DNA from: an uncultured Mucilaginibacter sp.
Lineage (GTDB): Bacteria; Bacteroidota; Bacteroidia; Sphingobacteriales; Sphingobacteriaceae
Reading direction: 5' to 3'
Length of the DNA stretch: 64,000 nucleotides
Assembly (NCBI GenBank): GCA_913775265.1
Contig: CAJYJH010000041.1
Span: 174,870 to 238,869 of the forward strand
The notes beneath the pieces are model-generated. The model saw only the letters and a list, made by a program, of their open reading frames with translations, was not told the DNA's origin and searched no databases. This document shows positions 16,231 through 24,196 of this stretch, in pieces (the stretch's first letter is position 1; each line of letters opens with the position of its first letter). A program made the position numbers and the translations under genes.

Positions 16231-17907
16231 TTATTTTTTCTTATCACCATAGCTGACAACCGTAATTATTCCAGCCGTTGGTTTTTCTAATTCGGCAACA
16301 GGGCGATAACTTATGGAGCCGTCGCCGTAGTCAACAACATAATCAATGCCTAAGCTGTAAGTGCCGGGTGCTGCATTAACTGATTCATCATAAGTGGTAA
16401 TACTTCTAAGCGCTTCTGCATCTAATTCAGGCGAGATACCTTTTTTAATTTTTACATCGCTGATCTTTTTATCCTGAGTAACCCGAAAAGTTGCCACCAC
16501 CATGCCGCTTGCACCTTTTTCTCTTGAAATTGTGGGGTAACGGGTTGTGCGGCCTATTCGCTTAAACATGTCAGTAAAGTGCGATTTGGCAACCGTGTCA
16601 GACTGGTTTTTGACGGTTGTTTCGATCGCGTTAGTTTTGGCTGACCGGCCTCGTTGAGCGGATGGGGGTGGTGGAGGCGGCGGTAAAATTGGATGTAGCT
16701 TTTTTTGCTTTGACTTGTTTGCTGGCATCCCCGGAACAGGCGGTGGCGGAGGAGGAAGTACCAATGTATAAGTAGTTGCCGGAGCATCCGTGGTTTCTAC
16801 AGTCATGCCCCAGTTAGCCAGCATCTTTTTGTTTTCTGCTGTCAAATTAGCCGCAGTGAATATAAGTGGTTTGCCATTATTCCTGATTTCTAATTTGTCG
16901 GTAATGCTCGTTATGCTTCCGCTGGTAATTTTTAGCCGTTGTTTTTTCTCGGGTTGCTTGTCGTCAGTTGGAGGTGCTGATGCAATTTCCAGATTTGATG
17001 AACGACCGAGTTTTAACTTGAGTAGCCCGTAATTTTTACTAAAGGCCTTGGTCGATGCACACAGCATACCTGCACAAAGCGGCAGGGTAATCAGGTAAGT
17101 TAGCCTGGCCAACTTACCTGAGCGTTTTTGGTAGAGCTTCATTATTCTTGATTTTAAAAGTTGCTTGTTCGAAAAATGGTTGGCAAAGGGGAGGCCGTTC
17201 ACCTGATAGGCTTTAGCAATCAGCACCTGTACATACTCGTCCGGATTACTGTCGTCGTTAGCGCTTGCATAATCAGCTTCGAATTCGTGTAGCGTTTTCA
17301 AGCTGTTTTGTGCAAGGTAAATCACGGGGTTAAACCAACTGATAGTTTTTACCAATTCTAAAAACAGAATGTCCCAGCTATGCTTTTTCGTGATATGTAC
17401 CAGTTCGTGCCGTAAAATAGCCGGTGTTAAATCGTGCTCATCAGCCGCGAATAAATAACCCAAAAACGAAAATGGTGAGGGTAGGTCTGGAATCAGCACC
17501 AACGTGTATCCTAAGCGTTTTCGTTGCTCATTTGCAAAAACTAATTTTAAGAGGCTGTAGAGCTTTAAGAATAGTAAAACAAGTAACACTGTCACCCCGG
17601 CCATAAAAATGGCCTCAAGGGCTTTATTTGGCGTTAAAGTGAGCTCTGTGTTCGGTGTTGTCGTGCCGGAATTTGCATACGCTGCAATTTGATAAGATGG
17701 ATGGGCTGCAATAGACGATAATTCTGTGGAGCTTGCCGGTAGTTCTAATTGCACTAAAGGCATAGCAAAGCTCACCACAATGCTGAGCAGCAAATAAGCC
17801 CGGTTTGCGCTGTAAAATGTTTGTTTACGTAACAGCAGCCAGTAAGCGCCGTAAGCCGCAGCAAAATATAAGTTTGCCTCCAGCAAGTAAGTCAACCAAT
17901 TTCTCAT
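16231..17907 (-). CDS. BlaR1-like M56 metallopeptidase with C-terminal TonB domain
   Basis: 558 residues. The N-terminal half has four membrane helices (near 5-26, 37-55, 98-125 and around 280) and an M56 zinc protease domain with HELVH at 167-171 and HEFEAD at 207-212. There is no penicillin-binding sensor domain. A long linker with two polyproline tracts (about 385-420) leads to a TonB-C-like domain (about 450-545). In BlaR1/MecR1 systems the protease relieves repression by BlaI. Here it follows blaI with a one-base overlap. The stimulus is unknown; antibiotic resistance cannot be inferred. Confidence 0.88.
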   Translation of the reverse strand: MRNWLTYLLEANLYFAAAYGAYWLLLRKQTFYSANRAYLLLSIVVSFAMPLVQLELPASSTELSSIAAHPSYQIAAYANSGTTTPNTELTLTPNKALEAIFMAGVTVLLVLLFLKLYSLLKLVFANEQRKRLGYTLVLIPDLPSPFSFLGYLFAADEHDLTPAILRHELVHITKKHSWDILFLELVKTISWFNPVIYLAQNSLKTLHEFEADYASANDDSNPDEYVQVLIAKAYQVNGLPFANHFSNKQLLKSRIMKLYQKRSGKLARLTYLITLPLCAGMLCASTKAFSKNYGLLKLKLGRSSNLEIASAPPTDDKQPEKKQRLKITSGSITSITDKLEIRNNGKPLIFTAANLTAENKKMLANWGMTVETTDAPATTYTLVLPPPPPPVPGMPANKSKQKKLHPILPPPPPPPSAQRGRSAKTNAIETTVKNQSDTVAKSHFTDMFKRIGRTTRYPTISREKGASGMVVATFRVTQDKKISDVKIKKGISPELDAEALRSITTYDESVNAAPGTYSLGIDYVVDYGDGSISYRPVAELEKPTAGIITVVSYGDKKK

Positions 17908-18284
17908 TATTTTTCTTTGTTGCGGCTGCGCTCAGCCAGTAAAATCAATTCAGCAAGTTCGCTCAGGTTTAACTTTTGTTCTTTCACTAAATACGATACC
18001 AGGCTTTTGTACGAATTGTTAAAGTAGCTTTTGATCACTTTGTCAAAAGCAAATTTTTTGTATTCCTCCTCGCTGATAATAGGGAAGTACACGTGCGAGT
18101 TTCCGTAAGCTTTGTGGTCTACAAATCCCTTGCTTTCTAAAACTCTTACCACGGTACTTACGGTGTTGTAAGCCGGCTTCGGGTCGTCGGGCATTTTGTC
18201 TAAAATCTGTTTCACAATGGCCTCTTTCAACTGCCATAAAATCTGCATTACCTGTTCTTCTGCTTTCGTAAGTTCTTTCATCAT
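17907..18284 (-). CDS. BlaI/MecI/CopY family repressor
   Basis: 125 residues (MMKELTKAEEQVMQILWQL), the typical length. The winged helix spans about residues 5-75 with DDPKPAYNTVSTVVRVLESKGFV as recognition helix and wing, and a dimerisation helix ends the protein. It is expected to repress its own operon and be cleaved or inactivated through the M56 partner that it overlaps by one base. Strong palindromes upstream are probable binding sites. The start may be either of two adjacent ATG codons. Confidence 0.93.
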   Translation of the reverse strand: MMKELTKAEEQVMQILWQLKEAIVKQILDKMPDDPKPAYNTVSTVVRVLESKGFVDHKAYGNSHVYFPIISEEEYKKFAFDKVIKSYFNNSYKSLVSYLVKEQKLNLSELAELILLAERSRNKEK

Positions 18285-18300
18285 TTTTTGAGTCCATAAA

Positions 18301-18344
18301 GCAAACTACATCTATAGGTTTATTAAACTATAGATGTAGTTTGC
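18301..18344. promoter_or_regulatory. inverted repeat upstream of blaI-like gene (candidate operator)
   Basis: Perfect 17-bp arms at 18301-18317 and 18328-18344 are separated by 10 bases. The arms contain ACTACA/TGTAGT half-sites like those bound by BlaI and MecI. It begins 17 bp before the repressor start and covers the probable promoter, consistent with autorepression. It could also form an RNA stem. Confidence 0.7.
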
Positions 18345-18415
18345 AAACTGCTTTTGTAGTTCGCTTATGCAATTATACTACTATTTTTATAGTTTGCAAA
18401 CTATTTAAATAGTTT
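18338..18415. repeat. cluster of AGTTTGCAAACT palindromes
   Basis: The 12-bp palindrome AGTTTGCAAACT occurs at 18338-18349 and 18391-18402. The second copy extends to a 16-bp perfect palindrome (18389-18404) and overlaps an 18-bp palindrome at 18398-18415. The copies are 53 bp apart, close to five helical turns. They lie between the divergent blaI-like and dprA genes and are candidate repressor sites. Confidence 0.6.
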
Positions 18416-18500
18416 AAATGAAATAAATGTTTGATTTTCAGTGATAATTAAGTTTTGTGGGCTTGGATAGCTCAAAGTTTGTACTTTTAAGCTGCTTACT

Positions 18501-19607
18501 ATGTCACTTAAACACCAATTAGCTTTATCCTTTATTAAAGGTGTGGGCGCAACCTTGTCTAAATCACTATTAGCTTATTTTGGCGGAGCCGAAGAAGTAT
18601 TTAAAGCTTCGGTTACTCATTTGCAAAAGGTGCCGGGCATCGGCAACAAAACGGCTACTTCGCTCAACTTTACTGAGGCATTACAACGGGCAGAGCAGGA
18701 GTTGGCATTTGTTGAAAAACATGGTGTTGATATTATCTTTTACACAGACAGCCGCTACCCCCGTAAACTCAAACATTGTGCAGATGCACCTATACTTTTA
18801 TATAGTAAAGGCAATGCCAACTTAAACACCCAACATGTGGTAAGCGTAGTGGGTACGCGCAACGCTACCGATTATGGCCGCAGCTTATGTAAACAACTGA
18901 TAGAGGATTTAAAACAGTATGACGTTTTAGTAGTAAGCGGTTTAGCCCATGGCATCGACGCCGCTGCACATAAAGAGAGCTTGCGTTTAGAAGTGCCCAC
19001 CGTGGGGGTGTTAGGACATGGTCTGGACCGCTTGTACCCAAGCCAGAACCGCTCTTTAGCCGATAAGATGATTTTAAACGGCGGGTTGCTAACAGAGTTC
19101 CCATCCGGTACCAAGCCCGAGCGCGAAAACTTTCCGAAACGTAACCGCATCGTAGCCGGTATGGCTGATGTTACGGTAGTGGTAGAGGCCGGAATAAAAG
19201 GCGGTGCATTAATCACTGCGGAGATTGCCAATTCTTACAATCGCGATGTATTTGCCTTTCCAGGCCGTATAACCGACGAGTTTTCGGAAGGCTGTAACTT
19301 TTTGATCCGTAACAACAAGTCAGGCTTATTAACCAACGCAGCCGACCTGGCGTTTTTAATGGGATGGGACAGCAGTAAAAATACGGGGCAGTCGACGAAG
19401 CAAAAGCAGTTTGCCCTACCTGTCGACTTAAACGCTAACGAAAGGCTGATATTTGAAACACTGCATCAGCATGCGGTACCTTTGGCTATTGATGATTTAA
19501 GCATCAAAACCAATTTGCCGCTTAGCCAACTGGCCATGAATCTGCTTAATATGGAAATGCAGGGCTATATTAGTGCCAAACCAGGTAAAACTTATGCTAT
19601 CAATTAA
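18501..19607 (+). CDS. dprA: DNA-processing protein DprA
   Basis: 368 residues. An N-terminal helix-hairpin-helix-like region (GVGATLSKSLLAYFGG, VPGIGNKTA) leads to the Rossmann-like core with SVVGTRNATDYGR, VSGLAHGIDAAAHKESL, LGHGLDRLYPSQNR and FPKRNRIVAGM. A C-terminal winged helix (about 310-365) completes the common architecture. DprA binds single-stranded DNA and loads RecA during natural transformation. It is divergent from the blaI-like gene, and its stop overlaps the converging phosphatase gene by 4 bp. Confidence 0.95.
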   Translation: MSLKHQLALSFIKGVGATLSKSLLAYFGGAEEVFKASVTHLQKVPGIGNKTATSLNFTEALQRAEQELAFVEKHGVDIIFYTDSRYPRKLKHCADAPILLYSKGNANLNTQHVVSVVGTRNATDYGRSLCKQLIEDLKQYDVLVVSGLAHGIDAAAHKESLRLEVPTVGVLGHGLDRLYPSQNRSLADKMILNGGLLTEFPSGTKPERENFPKRNRIVAGMADVTVVVEAGIKGGALITAEIANSYNRDVFAFPGRITDEFSEGCNFLIRNNKSGLLTNAADLAFLMGWDSSKNTGQSTKQKQFALPVDLNANERLIFETLHQHAVPLAIDDLSIKTNLPLSQLAMNLLNMEMQGYISAKPGKTYAIN

Positions 19608-20086
19608 GCTGTTTGCCCGGTAGAGATATAATAAACAATGTTGCCGCTATTGCTGCTTACAGCACTCCACTCGTTCACCTCAAATGTAACTAATATAGCT
19701 GTAGCTGGCAGAACATCCCGTATTTCGCCTGTAAGCGTAAACAGTAGGTAGCTAATACCTGGGTTATGGCCCACCATCGCGGTGAAATCGTTCACATCCG
19801 CAAACGCATTAATAGCTTTTAACAGTGTTTGCTCGCTGGCCTCATAAATGGCTGTGTTTAATTGCGGTTTGGGCAGCTGCAATACATCCGTAATAATACC
19901 GGCAGTTGTTTGAGTACGTTGAGCTGAACTGGCTACCACGAGTTGCGGAATGATGCCGTTATTCTTCAGTTTTTGCCCAAGCTCAGTCGCTTCATTAATC
20001 CCTTTGTTAGATAGCGCCCGGCCAAAATCACCCTGAGCAGATTCGGGTTGGGCGGTAGCATGGCGAACCAAAAGCAGCTTTTTCAT
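19604..20086 (-). CDS. SixA-like histidine phosphatase
   Basis: 160 residues. The catalytic LVRHATAQ (His9) is followed by FGRALSNKGINEATELG, SSAQRTQTTA and a second His in MVGHNPGISYLL, matching the short SixA branch of the phosphoglycerate mutase-like superfamily. SixA dephosphorylates phosphohistidine on signalling proteins; the substrate here is unknown. It converges on dprA with a 4-bp overlap. Confidence 0.88.
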   Translation of the reverse strand: MKKLLLVRHATAQPESAQGDFGRALSNKGINEATELGQKLKNNGIIPQLVVASSAQRTQTTAGIITDVLQLPKPQLNTAIYEASEQTLLKAINAFADVNDFTAMVGHNPGISYLLFTLTGEIRDVLPATAILVTFEVNEWSAVSSNSGNIVYYISTGQTA

Positions 20087-20131
20087 GTTAACGTAGATGG
20101 ATTAACAAACATACCTTTTATTGGGCATAGT

Positions 20132-20836
20132 TTATTTAAACTCGTAGCCTAAGCCTACGTGCAATGTGCGGTTGCGGGTGCTTTTGTAGGGCGAATAATT
20201 GATGTTTTCTATATTATTTAACCCGAGGTTGTATTCAACGTTAAATGTTAACCCACTTTTAAAGCGTCGGCCAGCTAAAAAATTAATGCCATAATCATAT
20301 GCTTTGAAGGTGTCGTTATTTTGGCCTCCAAACCTGATCGCCCTTTTATAATAAGATTCGAGGTTTTGTTTTTGCGATCCGTAAAGCGGATAGCCTTCTA
20401 CAGCAGATGGCGAAAAAGTGACCTTAATGCCTCTGGCCGCGTAAGCTCCGGCACCGGCAAACCAACCACTTGTTTTAGATTTGAAATGATAAATGATATT
20501 GACAGGAACCTGGACGTAATGCAGGTTTATGCGGCCGTAAGCATCTTCTAATATATCATCATTAATAAATGTTTGTGTAGTTCTGCCACCTTTTATGATA
20601 TAAGCAAAGCCGGGTTGCAGTGTGAATTTATGGATATTGACATTTATGTAGACAGTAGCCCCGGCGGCAAGCATGGCTTTATTAGGTAGCTTTCGGTAAT
20701 CCATTTGCGCTGCTCTGTCGAGCCAGGTAATATTTGGGCCGGCTTTAATTCCGAAGCTGATTGCTTTCTCCTGCGCCACCAAAGCCGAACTGAGCGAAAG
20801 GAATAACAAAATTGCGAGGATGGGTTTTAAAATCAT
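20132..20836 (-). CDS. outer-membrane beta-barrel protein (PorT-like)
   Basis: 234 residues with an N-terminal signal peptide (to about SALVAQ). Alternating amphipathic strands start at SFGIKAGPNITWLD, a signature of the outer membrane beta-barrel 2 family, and the chain ends TLHVGLGYEFK with a terminal aromatic/Lys strand. It probably forms an 8-stranded barrel of unknown role. The gene stands alone. Confidence 0.82.
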   Translation of the reverse strand: MILKPILAILLFLSLSSALVAQEKAISFGIKAGPNITWLDRAAQMDYRKLPNKAMLAAGATVYINVNIHKFTLQPGFAYIIKGGRTTQTFINDDILEDAYGRINLHYVQVPVNIIYHFKSKTSGWFAGAGAYAARGIKVTFSPSAVEGYPLYGSQKQNLESYYKRAIRFGGQNNDTFKAYDYGINFLAGRRFKSGLTFNVEYNLGLNNIENINYSPYKSTRNRTLHVGLGYEFK

Positions 20837-20946
20837 GACAGGTGTTTATTGCCTGTACGCTTGTTATTAAGTAAATGTAACAACAAGGGGAAATTTTAAC
20901 GATGGATGGGAATGAATAACCCCGAAGTCTTGTTTAAACTAAACAA

Positions 20947-21981
20947 TTATAACTCCTTTAATTTTGCCAAAACTCTGTTGGCAATAGTTTGAGGAGCTAT
21001 ATTGTACAAACAGGCATAGTCATCGCGAAAGCAGGGTTTGTTGCCGTACACCGAACACGGACGGCATTCAATAGAATCAGCCACAATATTTGCTTCGCTT
21101 TGCCCATATCCTAAAAAGCCGGCAAAGTGATGAGTAGCACCCCAAACCGATACCACCGGCACGCCCTGCATGGAGGCCATATGCATACCTGCCGAGTCCA
21201 TGGCAACCATTAAGTCCAAACGCGCAATCAGTTCCAGTTCTTGTTGTAAACCTATGCGTTTTACCATAGAGGTAACATGCTGATATTTTTCTTCCCAATC
21301 ATCAGCTACGGCTTTCTCCTCAGCCAACCCACCGAAAATAAACAGTTTGATACCTGCTTGGTTCAGTATCTGCACAACCTGTTCCATACGGCCTAAAGGG
21401 TAGATTTTACCCTGGTGCTGTGCAAAAGGCGCGATACCCACCCAATGCCCGGATTTGGCCTCAAAATTAGAAATGGCTTCGCTTGATAAATCTTGCTTTA
21501 CAAGTTGATGGAAAAGTGTTAATGATAAGCCCAGCTGCCTGAACACCTCGGCATACCGTTCGGTAGTAGGAGTAAGCTGTTTTAAAACTTTGTTAGGGAA
21601 ACGGGTGAGCCGCTTTTTAGCCGCACGGTCTTTATCAATACGACGGCCTTTCACTCCCGCAAATTGAAACAAGGCCTGAATAATGTTGCTGCGTAAATTG
21701 TTATGCAGGTTAGCTACCGCGTCGTATTTACATAGTTCAGTAAGCTTTTTAAATAACTGGTAGCTACCGGTTACACCTTTGTAAGTAGCTTTAAAATCGG
21801 CCGGAACAAAAGTTAACCTTTCTATACCGTTAAAAAACGCTGCAAAGCCGGGGCGAGAAACGTAGGTTATTCTTAGATTGGGATGTTGCTGCAGGAGTTC
21901 TTTAATCACAGGCACTGTCATGGCAACATCACCCATGGCCGAAAACCGCAACACCAATATATGCCCGGCGGCTATATTCAT
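20947..21981 (-). CDS. family 9 glycosyltransferase (heptosyltransferase-like)
   Basis: 344 residues. The start HILVLRFSAMGDVAMTVPVIKEL and the second Rossmann half with LDLMVAMDSAGMHMASMQGVPVV and VSVWGATHH are diagnostic of GT9. These enzymes transfer heptose from ADP-heptose to the LPS core on the cytoplasmic face. It overlaps the DUF4254 gene by 4 bp, and the neighbouring heptose kinase and adenylyltransferase supply the donor, so the assignment is well supported by context. Confidence 0.9.
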   Translation of the reverse strand: MNIAAGHILVLRFSAMGDVAMTVPVIKELLQQHPNLRITYVSRPGFAAFFNGIERLTFVPADFKATYKGVTGSYQLFKKLTELCKYDAVANLHNNLRSNIIQALFQFAGVKGRRIDKDRAAKKRLTRFPNKVLKQLTPTTERYAEVFRQLGLSLTLFHQLVKQDLSSEAISNFEAKSGHWVGIAPFAQHQGKIYPLGRMEQVVQILNQAGIKLFIFGGLAEEKAVADDWEEKYQHVTSMVKRIGLQQELELIARLDLMVAMDSAGMHMASMQGVPVVSVWGATHHFAGFLGYGQSEANIVADSIECRPCSVYGNKPCFRDDYACLYNIAPQTIANRVLAKLKEL

Positions 21982-22586
21982 GGTTTGCTGCTGTATAAAA
22001 CAGGGTTAAGCAATGGGTCATTGTACATCTTCATCTGCCGGTATACCCGCATACGGCGTTTGCCCCGCTCAATATCTTCCAGCAATTCATCAATAGCGGT
22101 AGACAAATCGGTACGCTGCTGCAAAAGCACGCCTAATTTATGGCTGCATTTAGCCATTTGTTCAGCGTCAATATCAGTCCGCAGCGTTTCTTCGCGCATA
22201 TGATAGATTTTTAATGCCAGGATAGAAAGCCTATCCATAGCCCATGCCGGGCTTTCGGTATTGTAGCGGGCGTCCGCTTGAGGAATAATATGCTGGTATT
22301 GCTGTAAAAAATAATCGTCAATGCGTTCTACAATGTCGGTACGGTCCTGATTCGATTGGTCAATCAATCGTTTCCAGCGCAGGGCGGCTGCCGGATCAAT
22401 GTCAGGATGGCGAACTTCATCCTCCATATGCCATTGCGCAGTATCTATCCAGCATTTTTGATAAAGCAGTTGTTCAAAACAACCTTGGGGATACGGATTT
22501 TTGGCGCTACGTTCTATCTCGTTAAATAAGTGGTAGTCGGCAATAACCCGGTCAAACAGCACATTGCATTGTTCGCTAATCATCAT
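21978..22586 (-). CDS. DUF4254 protein
   Basis: About 202 residues starting MMISEQCNVLFD (ATG at 22586; 22583 is equally possible). It is all-helical with many charged residues (DIDPAAALRWKRLIDQSN, REETLRTDIDAEQMAKCSHKLG) and matches the DUF4254 family, which in Bacteroidota sits beside GT9 heptosyltransferases. Function is unknown; the conserved placement suggests a role in LPS core assembly. It overlaps GT9 by 4 bp and follows rfaE2 by 28 bp. Confidence 0.8.
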   Translation of the reverse strand: MMISEQCNVLFDRVIADYHLFNEIERSAKNPYPQGCFEQLLYQKCWIDTAQWHMEDEVRHPDIDPAAALRWKRLIDQSNQDRTDIVERIDDYFLQQYQHIIPQADARYNTESPAWAMDRLSILALKIYHMREETLRTDIDAEQMAKCSHKLGVLLQQRTDLSTAIDELLEDIERGKRRMRVYRQMKMYNDPLLNPVLYSSKP

Positions 22587-22614
22587 AAGCGGTAAAAGGT
22601 GCAAATATACAGAT

Positions 22615-23109
22615 TTACCCTTTTATCTTGTTGATGATAGCGGTTGATGAGTATCCGTCTACAAAAGTGATAGTTTTAACTTCGCCGCCATTAGCCAGAA
22701 CTTCTCGAGCTCCGGCAATATTTTCAATCTGGTAATCGGCTCCTTTTACTAATACATTGGGTAGCAGCGTACCAATAAGTTGTTGCGGTGTATCTTCATC
22801 AAAAATTACGACGGCATCAATGTAAAAAAATGCAGCCAGCAGCATAGCCCGGCTGTGTTGATTGTTAACCGGCCGGGTAGGGCCTTTTAACCGCCTTACC
22901 GAGTCGTCAGAATTTAACCCGATAATTAGCTTATGCCCTAATTCAGCCGCTTTAGCCAAGTAAGTAATGTGGCCGATGTGAATTAAATCGAACACGCCAT
23001 TGGTAAATACTACCTTTTTGTCTTGATGCTTCCACTCTGTGATTTGAGTTTGCATTGAAGGTAGATCAAAGAGTTTAGCCGATAGGTAATGTTCGACAGA
23101 GCGTAGCAT
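22615..23109 (-). CDS. rfaE2: D-glycero-beta-D-manno-heptose 1-phosphate adenylyltransferase
   Basis: 164 residues of the cytidylyltransferase-like fold. The nucleotide-binding FTNGVFDLIHIGHITYL carries the HxGH motif, followed by GLNSDDSVRRLKG and, near the C-terminus, VDGYSSTAIINKI. It makes ADP-heptose from heptose-1-phosphate and ATP. In Enterobacteria this is the C-terminal part of HldE; here it is a separate gene 56 bp from the kinase. Confidence 0.93.
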   Translation of the reverse strand: MLRSVEHYLSAKLFDLPSMQTQITEWKHQDKKVVFTNGVFDLIHIGHITYLAKAAELGHKLIIGLNSDDSVRRLKGPTRPVNNQHSRAMLLAAFFYIDAVVIFDEDTPQQLIGTLLPNVLVKGADYQIENIAGAREVLANGGEVKTITFVDGYSSTAIINKIKG

Positions 23110-23165
23110 TATTATTGAATATTAATAAAGAAACTGAAGATAACTGATAATAATGTAAAATGCTA

Positions 23166-24152
23166 TTAACGATTGGCTCTCTCCATATCTGCAATGATTT
23201 CATCGATAGTAGTTGTAGCACTACCTACCCGCCTGATCACAATAGCAGCAGCATGGTTGGCCAGTTCGCAGGCTTCTTCAACGCTAAAGCCTGAGGCAAT
23301 AAAGTAAGCCATAACGGCCAATACAGTATCGCCTGCACCGGTTACGTCAAATACTTCGGTGGCTTTAACCGGCAACAATTTATGCGCAATCGGACTTATG
23401 ATAGCCATGCCTTCTTCTGATAGAGTAACTACTAAATATTCGGCATCAGTCTGTTCTAAAATTACAGCCGAGGCTTGCTGCAAATCGTCCAGGTTCTTTA
23501 TTTTTTCGCTTTTGCTGGCTTCTGTCAGTTCTTTGCGGTTCGGCTTGATAATGTATGCACCTTTATATTTCCCATAATTCAGGCCTTTCGGATCTACGAT
23601 AATCTTTTTTCCATGATTGTTAATCAGCTCGATAAGGCGCTGGGTGAGCATGGGCGAAAACAATCCCTTATTGTAATCGGAGAATAGAACAATGTCTGCC
23701 TCACTGATGCAATCTTGCAGCTGTTTTATAAAAAGATCTTCAATTGCCTCGCTGACATAGTCTGTAACCTCACGGTCAACCCTTACCAATTGGTGGCTGC
23801 CTGCCATCACCCTCGTCTTTTCTGTAGTGGGGCGACTGGCATCTTTAACTATACCACAAATATCAATTCCTCTTTTTTCTAAAATAGAAGTTAGTTGTTC
23901 ACCAGAGGCATCCGCACCGGTCAAACCACTCAGCGTAGTCTGGCTGCCTAATGTAATCAGGTTTTGTGCAACGTTTGCCGCACCACCCAGGGTGGAGGTT
24001 TCGTTACGGACATTAACTACCGGTACCGGTGCTTCCGGCGATAGTCTTGTGGCTTCACCCACAATATAATGGTCAATCATTAAATCGCCAATCACTAAAA
24101 TATTTGGTTGTTTAGCAGATTGCTGAAGAGAGCGAACTTTTTCTATAAGCAT
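23166..24152 (-). CDS. rfaE1: D-glycero-beta-D-manno-heptose-7-phosphate kinase
   Basis: 328 residues of the PfkB/ribokinase family. It begins with ILVIGDLMIDHYIVGEATRLSPEAPVPVV, typical of the HldE kinase domain. It has the glycine-rich TLGGAANVAQNL and the catalytic DVTGAGDTVLAVMA near residue 270. It phosphorylates heptose-7-phosphate at C1. It is the first gene of the operon with rfaE2, DUF4254 and GT9. Confidence 0.93.
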   Translation of the reverse strand: MLIEKVRSLQQSAKQPNILVIGDLMIDHYIVGEATRLSPEAPVPVVNVRNETSTLGGAANVAQNLITLGSQTTLSGLTGADASGEQLTSILEKRGIDICGIVKDASRPTTEKTRVMAGSHQLVRVDREVTDYVSEAIEDLFIKQLQDCISEADIVLFSDYNKGLFSPMLTQRLIELINNHGKKIIVDPKGLNYGKYKGAYIIKPNRKELTEASKSEKIKNLDDLQQASAVILEQTDAEYLVVTLSEEGMAIISPIAHKLLPVKATEVFDVTGAGDTVLAVMAYFIASGFSVEEACELANHAAAIVIRRVGSATTTIDEIIADMERANR

Positions 24153-24196
24153 AGATGGTGAAGAAGGGTTTCATTTTTAAAACCCATCTATTAACA

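Noticed and set aside
16660..16760. Short repeated tracts that might be a CRISPR-like array
   Set aside because: They encode polyproline runs in the BlaR1-like protein; spacing and sequence do not fit repeats and spacers. No CRISPR array was seen anywhere.
16231..18284. Beta-lactam resistance module
   Set aside because: BlaI and M56 families suggest it, but there is no beta-lactamase or penicillin-sensor domain, so the resistance reading is unsupported.
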